DNA of 64,000 bases from Flavihumibacter solisilvae (GTDB taxonomy: Bacteria > Bacteroidota > Bacteroidia > Chitinophagales > Chitinophagaceae), in NCBI RefSeq assembly GCF_000814475.1, contig NZ_JSVC01000005.1, forward strand, positions 186,001 through 250,000. The letters run 5' to 3'. The position numbers and the translations under genes are program-made. How positions within the stretch are numbered: position 1 is the stretch's first letter; each line of letters begins with the position of its first letter. This document shows positions 8,300-19,500 of this stretch, one piece after another. The notes beneath the pieces were generated by a model that had not been told where the DNA came from, made no database searches, and was given only the letters and a program-made list of their open reading frames with translations.

Positions 8300-9511
8300 A
8301 TGGACAAAAACGAGTTACTAAAGCGCACCCTTAAAAAGCAACTGTACTTTGCCAAGCAGCTTTCTGGGGCCGATTTAAGCGCCGGTATCGAAAAAAGTCT
8401 ACCTATCACCATGAAGCTGCTGACGGAATTGATTAAGGATGGCGAGGTAGTAGAGCTCGGTTATGCCCCATCGACAGGTGGGAGACGGCCGATGCTGTAT
8501 ACCCTCCAAAAGGACGTTTACTTTATCCTGACGGTCGCAATGGACCAGTTGTTCACACGTATCGGCATCATGGACATGGAACACAAATTCGTTGCGCCGG
8601 TTGAAAGAATTGAGTTGCCCCTGGCTGACAACCCGGGCGCACTTCGGCAACTGGCCGAGCTGATTGAAGATTACATTACCAGGTCGGGGATTGAGAAATC
8701 AAAGATTGCAGGCCTTGGAATAGGAATGCCGGGTTTCATTGACGTGAAAAAGGGCATTAACTATTCTTTTCTCGACACGCCGGGTTCGAATGTGGTTGAT
8801 TACCTGGAACAGCAGCTAATGCTGCCCGTGCATATCGACAACGATTCTAGCCTCATCGCACTTGCGGAACTGAAGTTTGGCGCTGCAAGAAACAAGCGGA
8901 ATGTAATGGTAGTCAACATCAGCTGGGGAGTTGGACTTGGACTTTTACTCAATGGCGAGTTGTTTCGTGGTCAGAATGGATTTGCGGGTGAATTCAGTCA
9001 CATACCTGTATTCAGCACCGACAAATTATGCAGCTGCGGAAAAACCGGGTGCCTTGAAACTGAGGCATCATTACTTGTAGTCGTACAGAAAGCTTTGAAA
9101 GGAATCAGGGAAGGACGGGTATCATCATTTCATGATATTGCGTCGAAAAACCAGGAAGAGGCATGTGAAGCGATTATCAGGGCGGCTGTAAACGGAGACA
9201 AGTTTTGCATCGAGGTCCTGTCTGAAGTGGGCTACAATATCGGCAAGGGGGTAGCGATCCTAATCCATATTCTTAATCCGGAACTCATCGTTCTCAGCGG
9301 AAGAGGCACCACAGCCGGCAAGCTGTGGCGTACGCCGATTCAGCAGGCATTGAATGAGCACTGCATTCCGAGGTTAGCCGAAAACACCGAGATCGAAATT
9401 TCAACACTCGGGTTACAGGCTGAATTGCTTGGAGCAGCCGCATTGGTAATGGAAAACTTTGACAAAGGCAAAAAGAAAAAAAATCAACAACTGCAAACCA
9501 CCTCAAGCTAG
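8300..9511 (+). CDS. ROK-family transcriptional regulator
   Basis: A 403-residue protein. An N-terminal helix-turn-helix (residues about 8-70, ending in the wing GGRRPMLYTL) precedes a ROK sugar-kinase fold. The zinc site H plus CSCGKTGCLE is present. The phosphate-1 motif expected as DxGGT reads AMDQLFTRIG, so kinase activity is unlikely and the protein looks like a sugar-responsive repressor of the NagC/Mlc type. It sits 47 bases upstream of a SusC/SusD pair on the same strand, which suggests it controls that glycan or nutrient uptake system. The ligand cannot be told from sequence. Confidence 0.88.
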   Translation: MDKNELLKRTLKKQLYFAKQLSGADLSAGIEKSLPITMKLLTELIKDGEVVELGYAPSTGGRRPMLYTLQKDVYFILTVAMDQLFTRIGIMDMEHKFVAPVERIELPLADNPGALRQLAELIEDYITRSGIEKSKIAGLGIGMPGFIDVKKGINYSFLDTPGSNVVDYLEQQLMLPVHIDNDSSLIALAELKFGAARNKRNVMVVNISWGVGLGLLLNGELFRGQNGFAGEFSHIPVFSTDKLCSCGKTGCLETEASLLVVVQKALKGIREGRVSSFHDIASKNQEEACEAIIRAAVNGDKFCIEVLSEVGYNIGKGVAILIHILNPELIVLSGRGTTAGKLWRTPIQQALNEHCIPRLAENTEIEISTLGLQAELLGAAALVMENFDKGKKKKNQQLQTTSS

Positions 9512-9558
9512 GCTTGTCAGGGGGTTGAACTTTTTTGTACAATTAAAACTAAACTGCA

Positions 9559-12500
9559 ATGAAAAGAACAACGGTTCGAATGCTTTTGCTATTCTTTCTG
9601 AACGTGTTCGCAGCTATGGCTGTAGCACAGCAGAAAAAAACAATTACCGGGTCCGTAAAGGACGATAAGGGGAACGGCCTGGCCGGCGTTTCCGTTATGG
9701 TAAAAGGCACAAAGGTCGCAGGCGCGACTGATGCCGCAGGTAACTACCTGATCGCTACTACGGCCGACCAGCCGGTGCTGGTGTTTTCAAACATTGGATT
9801 TAAATCACAGGAAATTACTGTTTCAGGACGGACAGAAATTTCTGTGGTACTCGAGTCAGATGCAAAAAGCCTGAACGAAGTTGTTGTTACAGGGTTTGGT
9901 GTTAAAAAGCAAACCCGTAAACTGGCTTATTCTGTTTCTGAAGTAAAAGGTGACGAGATCCTCAGGGCCAACAACGCCAACGTTGTTAACGCTCTCCAGG
10001 GTAAAGTCGCAGGTGTGATGGTTAACCAGGGTGCTTCCGGTCCGCAGTCAAGCTCAAGGATCAGGATCCGTGGTAACTCTTCCATCTCAAACAACAACTC
10101 TCAACCGCTGGTTGTGGTTGATGGTGTACTGCTCGAGCCGGGAACTACAGGTGCTGATTCCTGGGGTGATAACGCCGACTTCGGTAACGTTATGAAGAAC
10201 CTCAACTCAGATGACTATGAAAGTGTAACTGTACTTAAAGGTGCTGCAGCAAGCGCCCTTTATGGTTCTAAAGCTCAGAATGGTGTACTTCTCATCACTA
10301 CTAAAAAAGGTCGTGCAAGGAAAGGACTCGGCCTCAGCGTTTCGCACACTGAGTCTTTCGACAAAGCTTACAAGCTGATGGACTTCCAGGACGAATATGG
10401 TGGTGGTATCTATCCTACTTTTGAAAAAGATGCCAATGGTGTTGAGATCGTTGACCCGATCAATGCAATCACAAGGCAAGGTGGTTATTCTTTCGGTCCG
10501 AAACTCGATGGAAGGACTGTGAAGGAAGCTGACGGCCGCATGATCAAATGGTCTGCGAACGATCCGCTCGATCAGTATGAGACTGGTAAGTATATCAATA
10601 CTAACGTTGCAGTTGAAGGTGGAAATGAAAAAACTACGTTCAGGTTCTCATATAGTAACCTGCTTAACAACAGTGTGCAGCCAAACAATGACCTGAAACG
10701 TAATAGCTTCACGCTCCGCGCAACTCACAAGGTTTCAAACGCTGTGAATATCGACGCGAGCATTAACTATACCAATTCAAAATCACTGAACCCGGCTCGC
10801 CAGGGTAGCCGTAATAACCCGCTGTTTGCGTTCTCTTATTACATGCCCCGCCACGTTGACCTTGGTTACTATGCCAACAACTACATCAATAAAGAATTGG
10901 GTGGTTCAATCGCTGTAGATAATCCTAACGTTAATGATCCATACGCTCTTGGCTCTATTTTCTGGAGTCTTAATGAAGATAACAGGAAAAGAACGGAGAA
11001 CAACATCATTGCGAATGTTGATGTAAGTATAAAACTCAACTCCTGGTTAGATATCCTGGTTCGTGGTAACACCAACTACTATACTGATTTTTATGAGCGG
11101 AAAAACCGCGGTGCAGGTATCGGGTTCTCAGGTGGTAACTATGAGCTGGCACAAACCAATTACCAGTCTTTCCGTGTTCAGGGATTGTTGAATGGTAATA
11201 AGGATCTGAATGATGATTTCAGCACTTCATTCTCTGTAGGTGGTGAAACTTACCAAAATATTGGTGGACAGTACACAAGGTCATATACGAACGGTGGTCT
11301 GAAAATTCCTGACCTGTTCTCTATTTCAAACTCTGTTCAGCCTGCAGGTACTGAAGGATATCCCTGGCCTGGTAAGAGGACCGATGCGGTTTATGCATAC
11401 GGTGACCTTACCTGGAGGGACATGTTGATCCTGAACCTGAGTGCAAGGAATGACTGGTCTTCAACCCTCACATATCGTGACGGACATGGTGATTATTCTT
11501 ACTTCTATCCGAGCGTAGGCCTGGCATGGGTGTTCTCTGAATTGCCTGCAATGAAAGACGCTTCATGGCTGTCTTTTGGTAAACTGAGAGGTGCATTGTC
11601 ATGGACTGGTCTGGATGCAGCGCCTCAGTATACTAACCAAACTGGTTACTATAGCCTGAATGGTACGTTCAACAATGCCAGCAATGGCAACCAATCAGTT
11701 TACGGTTTCAGCGATGCAACACTCAGGAATGACAACCTGAAGAACATGCTGACACGTGAACTTGAGTTTGGTGCTGACCTGCGTTTCCTGAACAATCGCA
11801 TTGGAGTTGACTTCTCCTGGTACAAAAGAAATACGTACAACCAGATCTTCTCTCTGTCAACTCCAACTGAAAGTGGTGTAACAGGAAGGGTAATCAACGG
11901 TGGTGACGTACAAAACCAGGGTATTGAAATTTTGCTGACTGCAGTTCCGGTTCGTACTAAGAATCTTACCTGGACTTCCCTCATCAACTTTACCCGTAAC
12001 AGGAATAAGGTTATAGAAATTGCTCCTGGCGTAACTTCAATTGACCTCGAACTTGCTTTCGGTAACGACGTTATCGCCAAAGCGATTGCAGGTGGCGATT
12101 ATGGTACTGTTGAAACAGGTTTTGCTTTCGCTAAATACCAGAAGAAAGATGCCAGCGGTAACCCGATTGATCACGCAAACAACGGGAAGAATGTACTTGG
12201 CTTTACTGGTTATGGTACTACAGGCGGCTATTATACTTATATGCGTCAGCAGGACTATGATGGAACCAAAAAGATCCTCGGATCAATTATGGAAGACTTC
12301 CTCGCGAGCACAACTCAGACTGTGAACTGGAAGAATTTCACTTTCAATGTACAGATCGATGCGAAAGTGGGTGGTCTGCTTGCTTCTGCAACACACCAGT
12401 ACGGTTCTGCAAACGGATCTCTGAAGAATTCACTCTACGGACGTGACCTCGCATCAGGTGGTAAAACCTATACAGATGGTAACGGTGTTGAAAGATACGA

Positions 12501-12939
12501 TGGTATCATTCCGGATGGTGTTCTTGCGGACGGTCTTACTGCAACCAACGGTAGTGGTCAGACAGTTGACCTTGGTGGTATGTCATACGATGAGGCGGTT
12601 AAGCAGGGGCTGCTGAAGCCAATTCCGGCTTATGCATATTACGAGAACCTGTCTCAGTGGTCAAGCGGTATCCGTGAATACTCTGTATTTGAGAACTCAT
12701 GGGTAGCTGTTCGCGAAGTTTCGATCGGTTATAACCTTCCGGCTGCTTTCACCCAGAAGCTCAAGATGAACAGTCTTCGCGTAGGTGTAACTGGCAGGAA
12801 CCTTGGTTACCTGTATAAGACTGCAAAAGATGGTATCAACCCCGAAGGTATTTACAGCAACAGGTCTGCTGCATTTGCTGAATATGGAGGCTGGCCTTAT
12901 GTAAGAAGTCTTGGATTTAATATCAATGCAGCCTTCTAA
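9559..12939 (+). CDS. SusC/RagA-family TonB-linked outer membrane protein
   Basis: A 1126-residue protein with a signal peptide (residues 1-23, ending AMAVAQQ). A CarboxypepD_reg-like beta domain follows (KTITGSVKDDKGNGLAGVSVMV), then a TonB-dependent plug (NVVNALQGKVAGVMV, RIRIRGNSSI, ITTKKGRARKG) and a large beta-barrel that ends in an aromatic terminus (FNINAAF). It forms the outer-membrane channel that takes up a substrate bound by the SusD partner 28 bases downstream, powered by TonB-ExbBD. No glycoside hydrolase or peptidase is beside it, so the substrate is open. Confidence 0.95.
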   Translation: MKRTTVRMLLLFFLNVFAAMAVAQQKKTITGSVKDDKGNGLAGVSVMVKGTKVAGATDAAGNYLIATTADQPVLVFSNIGFKSQEITVSGRTEISVVLESDAKSLNEVVVTGFGVKKQTRKLAYSVSEVKGDEILRANNANVVNALQGKVAGVMVNQGASGPQSSSRIRIRGNSSISNNNSQPLVVVDGVLLEPGTTGADSWGDNADFGNVMKNLNSDDYESVTVLKGAAASALYGSKAQNGVLLITTKKGRARKGLGLSVSHTESFDKAYKLMDFQDEYGGGIYPTFEKDANGVEIVDPINAITRQGGYSFGPKLDGRTVKEADGRMIKWSANDPLDQYETGKYINTNVAVEGGNEKTTFRFSYSNLLNNSVQPNNDLKRNSFTLRATHKVSNAVNIDASINYTNSKSLNPARQGSRNNPLFAFSYYMPRHVDLGYYANNYINKELGGSIAVDNPNVNDPYALGSIFWSLNEDNRKRTENNIIANVDVSIKLNSWLDILVRGNTNYYTDFYERKNRGAGIGFSGGNYELAQTNYQSFRVQGLLNGNKDLNDDFSTSFSVGGETYQNIGGQYTRSYTNGGLKIPDLFSISNSVQPAGTEGYPWPGKRTDAVYAYGDLTWRDMLILNLSARNDWSSTLTYRDGHGDYSYFYPSVGLAWVFSELPAMKDASWLSFGKLRGALSWTGLDAAPQYTNQTGYYSLNGTFNNASNGNQSVYGFSDATLRNDNLKNMLTRELEFGADLRFLNNRIGVDFSWYKRNTYNQIFSLSTPTESGVTGRVINGGDVQNQGIEILLTAVPVRTKNLTWTSLINFTRNRNKVIEIAPGVTSIDLELAFGNDVIAKAIAGGDYGTVETGFAFAKYQKKDASGNPIDHANNGKNVLGFTGYGTTGGYYTYMRQQDYDGTKKILGSIMEDFLASTTQTVNWKNFTFNVQIDAKVGGLLASATHQYGSANGSLKNSLYGRDLASGGKTYTDGNGVERYDGIIPDGVLADGLTATNGSGQTVDLGGMSYDEAVKQGLLKPIPAYAYYENLSQWSSGIREYSVFENSWVAVREVSIGYNLPAAFTQKLKMNSLRVGVTGRNLGYLYKTAKDGINPEGIYSNRSAAFAEYGGWPYVRSLGFNINAAF

Positions 12940-12967
12940 TTTATCTCTCCATAAAATCATAACTAAT

Positions 12968-14566
12968 ATGAAATCGAATTTGAAAATATATTGTGGACTA
13001 TTGCTCTGTGTCGGCCTTACACAGGTATCCTGCAAGAAGGAGAGCTTTGTAGAGGCGAATACTTCACCTAATACACTTTACAGTGTAAACCCGGAAGATC
13101 AGATCCTCAAAGCGGCTGTTAACTTTGAGAATGACTTCGAATATTTCTATGATGTTTACCGCAAACTGAACTACTGGCTGCAATACTCAACACCAAGTGT
13201 TGGTAACGGTCAGAACTTCACGCTGCCCGGTTCACAGTTCAACTATCGTTATGGTACGTTCTATGAGCGTATGGGACCGGCAGTAATGGATGCCATCCAG
13301 ACCATCGAAAAAATGCCTGCGGAGCAACAAGCCAGCCGCGTTTACCAGAAGGCCGTTGCAGAGATCATGATGGCATACTATGCTTTCTATGTCAGCGACA
13401 TCAACGGAAGTATTCCTTTCACCGAAGCTTTCCAGGCCCGTTACGGCGGAACGCTGACTCCGGTGTATGATAAGCAGGAAACTGTTTTCGCAACAGTTGA
13501 CCAGCTGACTAAAGACGCAGTTGCATCCCTGGAATCAACGCCTTCTGTTGAGCAGGCTGCTCTCGGCAACAATGATCCGTTCTACAATGGAGACTACACT
13601 AAATGGATCAAAGCAGGTAATGCTCTGCGCCTGAAAGTGGCCCTCCGCCTTATGAAGCGTGACCCGAACAAGCTGGCAGCTATTGCCAATGAAGTGTTCG
13701 CTGATGCCAACCAGATGTCTTCTATCGATGATTCCTGGATGCTGAAGGCTGGTCCGTCATACGCAAACTCAAGTGGTAACTGGAATCCTGATGCAGGATT
13801 TGTAGCTGGAAGACCTGTAGTTGAATTCATGCAGGAAAATGCAGATCCACGCCTTCGTATCTATTACCGTCCAAACAAGAATGGTCAGTACGTTGGTAGC
13901 TTCCCAAGCCCGGATGATGCGCAAAAGCCTGCTAACAAGCCATTGTACTCGGTTGCTGATACACTGTCTGAACTTCAGCACAGGATCTTCACACCGGATA
14001 TGGTATACACCGCAGGTGAAACACCAACGGGTTCTTCTTTCTTCCCTGTAGTTACTTATGCAGAGTACTGCTTTATCCGCGCAGATCTCGCTGCTCGTAA
14101 TATTGCGGGAAGCGATGCAGAACAGTGGTATCAAAAAGGAGTTGAAGCTTCTATTCAGCAGTATGACAAACAGGCTCAACTTGCAAAGGTTCCAGGCTAT
14201 ACACCAGTTACGCCTGCTGAGATTACTGCCTATTATGCAAAGCCTGATGTTACATTCGACCCTGCAAAAGCTCAGGAGCAGATTGCTGTCCAGGCTTACC
14301 TCGACTTCTACCGCAACCCGATGGAAGCATGGGCATGGTGGAAGCGTACCGGCTACCCCAACACAACTTCTGTTTTGGCATGGTCTGAGCTGAGATCAAA
14401 TGGTTCGCTGCTTCAGCTGCCCAGGAGAGCTTCACTCACCCCGCTGCCTTCTACAAATGCCAACTTCTCTAACCAGGAGCAGGCGTTACAGGATATGGCT
14501 GCTGATCCTGACTTCGGTGCAGGTCCCGGCGATCCTTACGGACGTGTTTGGTGGGATAAGAAATAA
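12968..14566 (+). CDS. SusD/RagB-family nutrient-binding outer membrane lipoprotein
   Basis: A 532-residue lipoprotein. The N-terminal region from ATG 12968 is a short basic start, a hydrophobic stretch and a lipobox (LTQVSC), giving a lipidated Cys near residue 24. The helical, TPR-like body resembles the SusD-like_2 type. An upstream ATG at 12911 would overlap the susC end and spoil the signal peptide, so 12968 is preferred. It caps the barrel of the preceding SusC protein at the cell surface. A strong terminator directly follows. Confidence 0.92.
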   Translation: MKSNLKIYCGLLLCVGLTQVSCKKESFVEANTSPNTLYSVNPEDQILKAAVNFENDFEYFYDVYRKLNYWLQYSTPSVGNGQNFTLPGSQFNYRYGTFYERMGPAVMDAIQTIEKMPAEQQASRVYQKAVAEIMMAYYAFYVSDINGSIPFTEAFQARYGGTLTPVYDKQETVFATVDQLTKDAVASLESTPSVEQAALGNNDPFYNGDYTKWIKAGNALRLKVALRLMKRDPNKLAAIANEVFADANQMSSIDDSWMLKAGPSYANSSGNWNPDAGFVAGRPVVEFMQENADPRLRIYYRPNKNGQYVGSFPSPDDAQKPANKPLYSVADTLSELQHRIFTPDMVYTAGETPTGSSFFPVVTYAEYCFIRADLAARNIAGSDAEQWYQKGVEASIQQYDKQAQLAKVPGYTPVTPAEITAYYAKPDVTFDPAKAQEQIAVQAYLDFYRNPMEAWAWWKRTGYPNTTSVLAWSELRSNGSLLQLPRRASLTPLPSTNANFSNQEQALQDMAADPDFGAGPGDPYGRVWWDKK

Positions 14567-14586
14567 GTGCCTGAAACACATATAGA

Positions 14587-14616
14587 TAAAACCCCGGGCA
14601 ATTGCCCGGGGTTTTA
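14587..14616 (+). terminator. Intrinsic terminator after the SusCD pair
   Basis: A perfect 30-base palindrome with the GC core CCCCGGGCAATTGCCCGGGG (14592-14611), flanked by A's on the left and T's on the right. It lies 21 bases after the susD stop and separates the SusCD pair from the redoxin operon. Confidence 0.9.
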
Positions 14617-14660
14617 CCTTTAATTGAAGAGATGTAGATTTTGTTTTAGTAATTTGAGTA

Positions 14661-15242
14661 ATGCGCCTGCTGCTGTTTATATTGCTTCTTTTCCCCTGTA
14701 CTGTTGCACTGTCACAACAGGCTGCAACGCATTTCAGTCCCCGGCAGATCAAAAGCATTTCCCTTACAACTCCCGGCGATCAGCCTGCTTCTTTAACCCT
14801 GCAGAAACAACTGACCGTTATTGTATTCCTTTCACCCGACTGCCCGCTTTGTAAAAATTATGCGCCTGTCCTGAACAAACTGAAAGAAGACTTTGATCAG
14901 CAGGTGAATTTTATCGGTATTATTCCCGGTGCGGCTTATACGCAAAATGAGATCACCGCTTACAGCGACCGGTACAAATTATTATTTGACCTGGTGGTTG
15001 ACAAACAAAAGAAATTATCAAAATTCCTCGAAGCTTCCGTTACTCCCGAAGTGTTGGTGATTGAACAGAACGGCAACCTGGTGTACCGCGGTGCAATTGA
15101 TGACTGGGTAGTGAACCTTGGAAAGAAAAAGCTCAAAGCGGAACACGAATACTTAAGAACTGCTATTCAACAATTCCTGTACCACCAGCCGGTCATGGTT
15201 CAAAGAACAACTCCGAAAGGCTGTTACATAAATGATTACTGA
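14661..15242 (+). CDS. Secreted thioredoxin-like (redoxin/AhpC-TSA) protein
   Basis: A 193-residue protein with an N-terminal signal peptide (residues 1-20, ending VALSQQ). The thioredoxin-fold active site is C61-P-L-C64 in FLSPDCPLCKNYAP, and the cis-Pro loop is likely ASVTPEVLVI. It is expected to act in the periplasm as a thiol oxidoreductase. It is the first gene of a set whose next start is only 2 bases after its stop. A role in keeping the cysteines of the heme-c site or a copper site of its neighbour reduced is plausible but inferred. Confidence 0.85.
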   Translation: MRLLLFILLLFPCTVALSQQAATHFSPRQIKSISLTTPGDQPASLTLQKQLTVIVFLSPDCPLCKNYAPVLNKLKEDFDQQVNFIGIIPGAAYTQNEITAYSDRYKLLFDLVVDKQKKLSKFLEASVTPEVLVIEQNGNLVYRGAIDDWVVNLGKKKLKAEHEYLRTAIQQFLYHQPVMVQRTTPKGCYINDY

Positions 15243-15244
15243 CG

Positions 15245-16567
15245 ATGAAAATTAACTCCCTGCTGCTTACCTGTCTCCTGTTTATTGTCTGCCGTATCCC
15301 GCTCGCGGCGCAGGAACTTACCTGGTATAAAGACATCCAGCCCATATTCATGAAAAACTGCGCACCCTGTCACCAACCTGGTGAAGCAGGACCTTTTTCC
15401 CTTCTCAGCTACCAGGATGTGGCGAAAAGGGCATCATTCATTAAAGATGTCGTGCAAAGCCGTTATATGCCACCCTGGAAAGCAGATAACAGCTACGTGC
15501 ATTTTGCAAACGATCGTTCCCTTGCACAGGGTGATATTGATAAGATCATTAAATGGATCGATAACAAAACTCCTGCCGGTAAACAGGAGGGCAGCAGCAG
15601 TTCTGCAAAGTCCCTGGTTACGGGAACTTCATATCATCGCGCGCCGGACCTGGTTCTGCAGATGCCTGATAGTTTCATGGTCCCTGGCGGCAACATAGAA
15701 CAGTTTGTCATCTTCAAACTGCCATTCGAACTTGCTGATTCATTCAATATTGAAGCCATCGAGTTCACTGCCAATAATAAAAAACTGGTTCACCATGTGA
15801 ACTATGCCATACACCCGGTTCCTGATCCTGCTATTGACCTGAAAAACTCTGTTTCACTCATTAACCTCAATCAGGACGACAGGAGAAAATTCGACCAGTA
15901 CCAACCGTACCGCAAAACGATCACCTATTACGGCGGCTGGATCCCTGGCGCGAGCTACGAATCTTACCCACAGGATTTTGGCTGGGTCCTGCCAAAACGC
16001 GGTGTCATCCTGATGACCGTTCACTTCAGCCCTATACCTGAACAGGAATCATTCAAAGGTGGTGTCAACCTGTTCTTCAAGAAAACGAAAGTAAAACGAC
16101 CGGTTAAAGTAGTGAGCTTCGGCTCAGGCGGTATTGGTGAAAGGCAGATCGAACCGATCTTTTATATCAAGGCAAATGAGAAACAGAAATTCACGCTTGA
16201 AGTGACAAACCCCAATGAAGATCAGTCGCTCCTCTATGTATGGCCACACATGCACCTTCTCGGAAAAGAATTTAAGGCCTACGCCCTTTCACCAACCGGT
16301 GATACTACCCGCCTGGTTCATATTTCTGACTGGGATTTCAGGTGGCAGGAGATCTACAGGTTCAGAAAACCTGTTCGCATCAGCAAAGGTTCGGTCATCA
16401 AACTCGAATGCACGTACGATAATACTGCAGACAATCCTTTCAATCCCAATTCTCCGCCGAAAACTATCTTCTCGCGCGGTGACATGAAATCAACAGACGA
16501 AATGATGACCCTCATGATGATCTTCGTTCCATATAAACCCGGCGATGAAAACATCTCACTTGAATAA
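15245..16567 (+). CDS. Secreted heme-c / PHM-like copper monooxygenase
   Basis: A 440-residue protein with a signal peptide (1-22). A short cytochrome-c-like domain carries the heme site C39-A-P-C42-H43 and the distal motif RYMPPWKA, which may supply a Met ligand. The rest matches the two-copper fold of peptidylglycine/dopamine monooxygenases: H183-H184 and H260 fit the CuA (CuH) ligands, H335-M-H337 in WPHMHLLGKEF and a Met at 420 in STDEMM fit the CuB (CuM) ligands. All expected metal ligands are thus visible. Such proteins are often labelled ascorbate-dependent monooxygenase. The substrate is unknown. The genes before and after are 2 and 14 bases away. Confidence 0.82.
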   Translation: MKINSLLLTCLLFIVCRIPLAAQELTWYKDIQPIFMKNCAPCHQPGEAGPFSLLSYQDVAKRASFIKDVVQSRYMPPWKADNSYVHFANDRSLAQGDIDKIIKWIDNKTPAGKQEGSSSSAKSLVTGTSYHRAPDLVLQMPDSFMVPGGNIEQFVIFKLPFELADSFNIEAIEFTANNKKLVHHVNYAIHPVPDPAIDLKNSVSLINLNQDDRRKFDQYQPYRKTITYYGGWIPGASYESYPQDFGWVLPKRGVILMTVHFSPIPEQESFKGGVNLFFKKTKVKRPVKVVSFGSGGIGERQIEPIFYIKANEKQKFTLEVTNPNEDQSLLYVWPHMHLLGKEFKAYALSPTGDTTRLVHISDWDFRWQEIYRFRKPVRISKGSVIKLECTYDNTADNPFNPNSPPKTIFSRGDMKSTDEMMTLMMIFVPYKPGDENISLE

Positions 16568-16581
16568 TTAATTCCCTGACC

Positions 16582-19500
16582 GTGATTGCCAATAAAAAAA
16601 ATTTCTTCATAGCAGTGGTTACTGCCTGCGCTTGTATCTCTTCAACGATTGCCCAACAGGCGTCACCACTGTTTACACTGTTGTCTGAAAAACAGACCGG
16701 TATCCAATTCCTGAACCAGGTTAATGAAGACGACTCGTTGAATGTACTTCGCTACGAATACCTGTACAATGGCGCAGGAGTCGGTATCGGGGACTTCAAT
16801 AAAGACGGGCTTGATGATATCTATTTCTCGGGTAACAGTACACCTGGGAAACTGTTCATCAACAAGGGTGGTTTCAGGTTTGAAGATGTTACCCGGTCCT
16901 CCGGAACAGCAGGTAACGGAACATGGGCAACCGGTGTGGCTGTTGCAGACGTGAATGGTGACGGCTGGCCTGATATCTATGTTTGCCATTCAGGAAAGTA
17001 TTCTGATCCCGCAAAATTGAAGAATGAACTTTTCATTAACCAGGGAGTTGTAAACGGACAGGTAAAATTTACGGAACAGGCAGCTGCATTCGGACTTGAT
17101 GCACCCGGTACACAATCTACCCAGGCTGCCTTCCTTGACTATGATCGTGACGGCGATCTCGACATGTTCCTCGTTAACCATTCGAATCATACCTACAACC
17201 CTTTTCTCAATACAAGGAAAGTAAGGTCGACCCCAAACATGCAATTTGGGAACAGGCTTTTTCGCAATAATGGAATCTCCAACGGCGCAGCAGTTTTTGA
17301 AGATGTGACATTACAGTCAGGTATTGTGAACCATGCGTTGAATTTTGGCCTTAGTGTGACAGTTAGTGACTTCAACGGTGATGGCTGGCCTGATATGTAT
17401 ACGACCAGCGACTATTCGGAGAAAGACTGTCTTTACATCAACATGGGTAACGGCACTTTCACGGAACAACTGGAACGTTCGTTTGCCCACATTTCTAAAT
17501 ATTCGATGGGTGCAGATGTGGCTGATTATAACAACGACGGACTACCTGACCTGTTTACGCTCGACATGCTGCCCGAAAATAATTACCGGCAGAAGCTTTT
17601 GCGCGGGCCGGATGAATATGACCAATACCATTTGCTTTGGGACAGCGGCTACTACAAACAGCAGATGCGCAACATGCTTCAGCTGAACCGTGGCCAGGAC
17701 GAAAAAGGCAACCTTCGTTTCAGTGAAATCGGCCAGTTTGCAGGAGTGTCCAATACTGACTGGAGCTGGGCAGGATTGTTCGCCGATTTCGACAACGACG
17801 GCTGGAAAGACCTGCTCGTAACAAACGGTTATCTCCGCGATTTTACCAACATGGATTTTTTGAAGTACACGGTTGCCGATGCGAAGATCAAAGCTGCCCA
17901 ACAGGGCCACCAGAACTTCCAGACCCAGGCCCTGGTTAAAGAAATGCCCGCGAACAAAGTGAGCAACTATATTTTCAGGAATAACCATGACCTCAGCTTT
18001 TCTGACAAAACACGCGAATGGGGCCTGATGAAACCCGCGGTGTCTAACGCAGCAGCGTATGCGGACTTCGACAATGATGGTGACCTGGACCTTGTTATTT
18101 GCAACAACAATGAACCTGCAATGCTTTACCGGAATAACCGCGAGCAGGCTGGTTCAAATAATTTTATCCGCATTACCTGTAAAGGTCCTGCAGGCAACAC
18201 TATGGCGTTGGGTGCAAAAGTCAAAGTGATAACCTCGGGTGGATTGACGCAGATGCAGGAAATAAACCCGGTCCGTGGATACCAGTCCACCGTATCCAAC
18301 CAACTTAACTTTGGAATTCCGGGAACCGCACAAGTTCAGCGGGTAACAGTGACCTGGCCTGACGGTACAGTGAGTGAAAGGGGAGAGGCTGCGGCAGGAC
18401 AACAACTGGTTTTTGAACATGGAAAAGATGTTGCTGCCAAAGGAGAATCGACGAAGCCAGCAGCAAAAATTTTCACTGATGTTACCCGGACTTCCGGCAT
18501 CGATTTCGTTCACCGGGAAAATGACTTTGTTGACTTCAAGGATGAAGTATTGTTGCCCTATATGTTATCGCGTAAAGGCCCTGCGTTGGCTGTTGCTGAT
18601 GTGAACGGAGATAAACTTGATGACGTATTCCTGGGCGGAGCCATAGGGCAGGCGGGGGTATTATACATCCAAACCGCCGGGTCGACCTTTCAGCGATGTA
18701 CTTCACAACCATGGATTGCTGATTCATCATCCGAAGACGTGAATGCCATTTTCTTTGACGCCGACAATGATGGTGATCCGGATCTGTATGTAGTGAGCGG
18801 TGGTAATGAATATGGTGACCAATCGCCTGAATACGCCGACAGGCTTTATCTCAATGATGGAAAAGGAAATTTTGAAAAGAGCACTTCCGCAGTTCCCCAA
18901 ATGTTGAGCCCGAAACAGGCTGTAGCCGCGGGTGACTATGACCACGATGGTGATCTCGATCTTTTTGTTGGCGGGATGTCGGTTCCGGGATTCTTTCCAC
19001 AGGCTGCCAGGAGTTACCTGCTTCGGAATGACAGCAAAAACGGCAGAGTCCTGTTTACTGAAATAATGGCTGACGCAGCCCCGGCGTTGCAGTCGCCCGG
19101 GATGATCAATGATGCGCTTTGGGCGGACACTGACGGAGATAATTTCCCGGAGTTATTCCTGGCAGGTGACTGGATGCCACTGCAATGCTGGAAGAATGAG
19201 AATGGTACATTCAGGAAACAGCTGATCAGTAAGAACGACACCCTGAGTGGCCTTTGGTCAGCAATTCGTGCTGCAGACCTGGATGACGATGGTGACCTTG
19301 ATTTCCTTTTGGGAAATGCCGGCCGCAACAACCAGTTCAAAGCGAGTGCCTCGCAACCCATGACCATCGTCGCAGGTGACTTTGACAACAATGGTTCCAC
19401 CGATCCGATCTTTAGTTATTATATCCAGGGCAAGTCGTATCCTTCTCCGTCAAGGGATGAACTTCTCGACCAGATCGTTCCGCTCAGGAAGAAGTTCATT

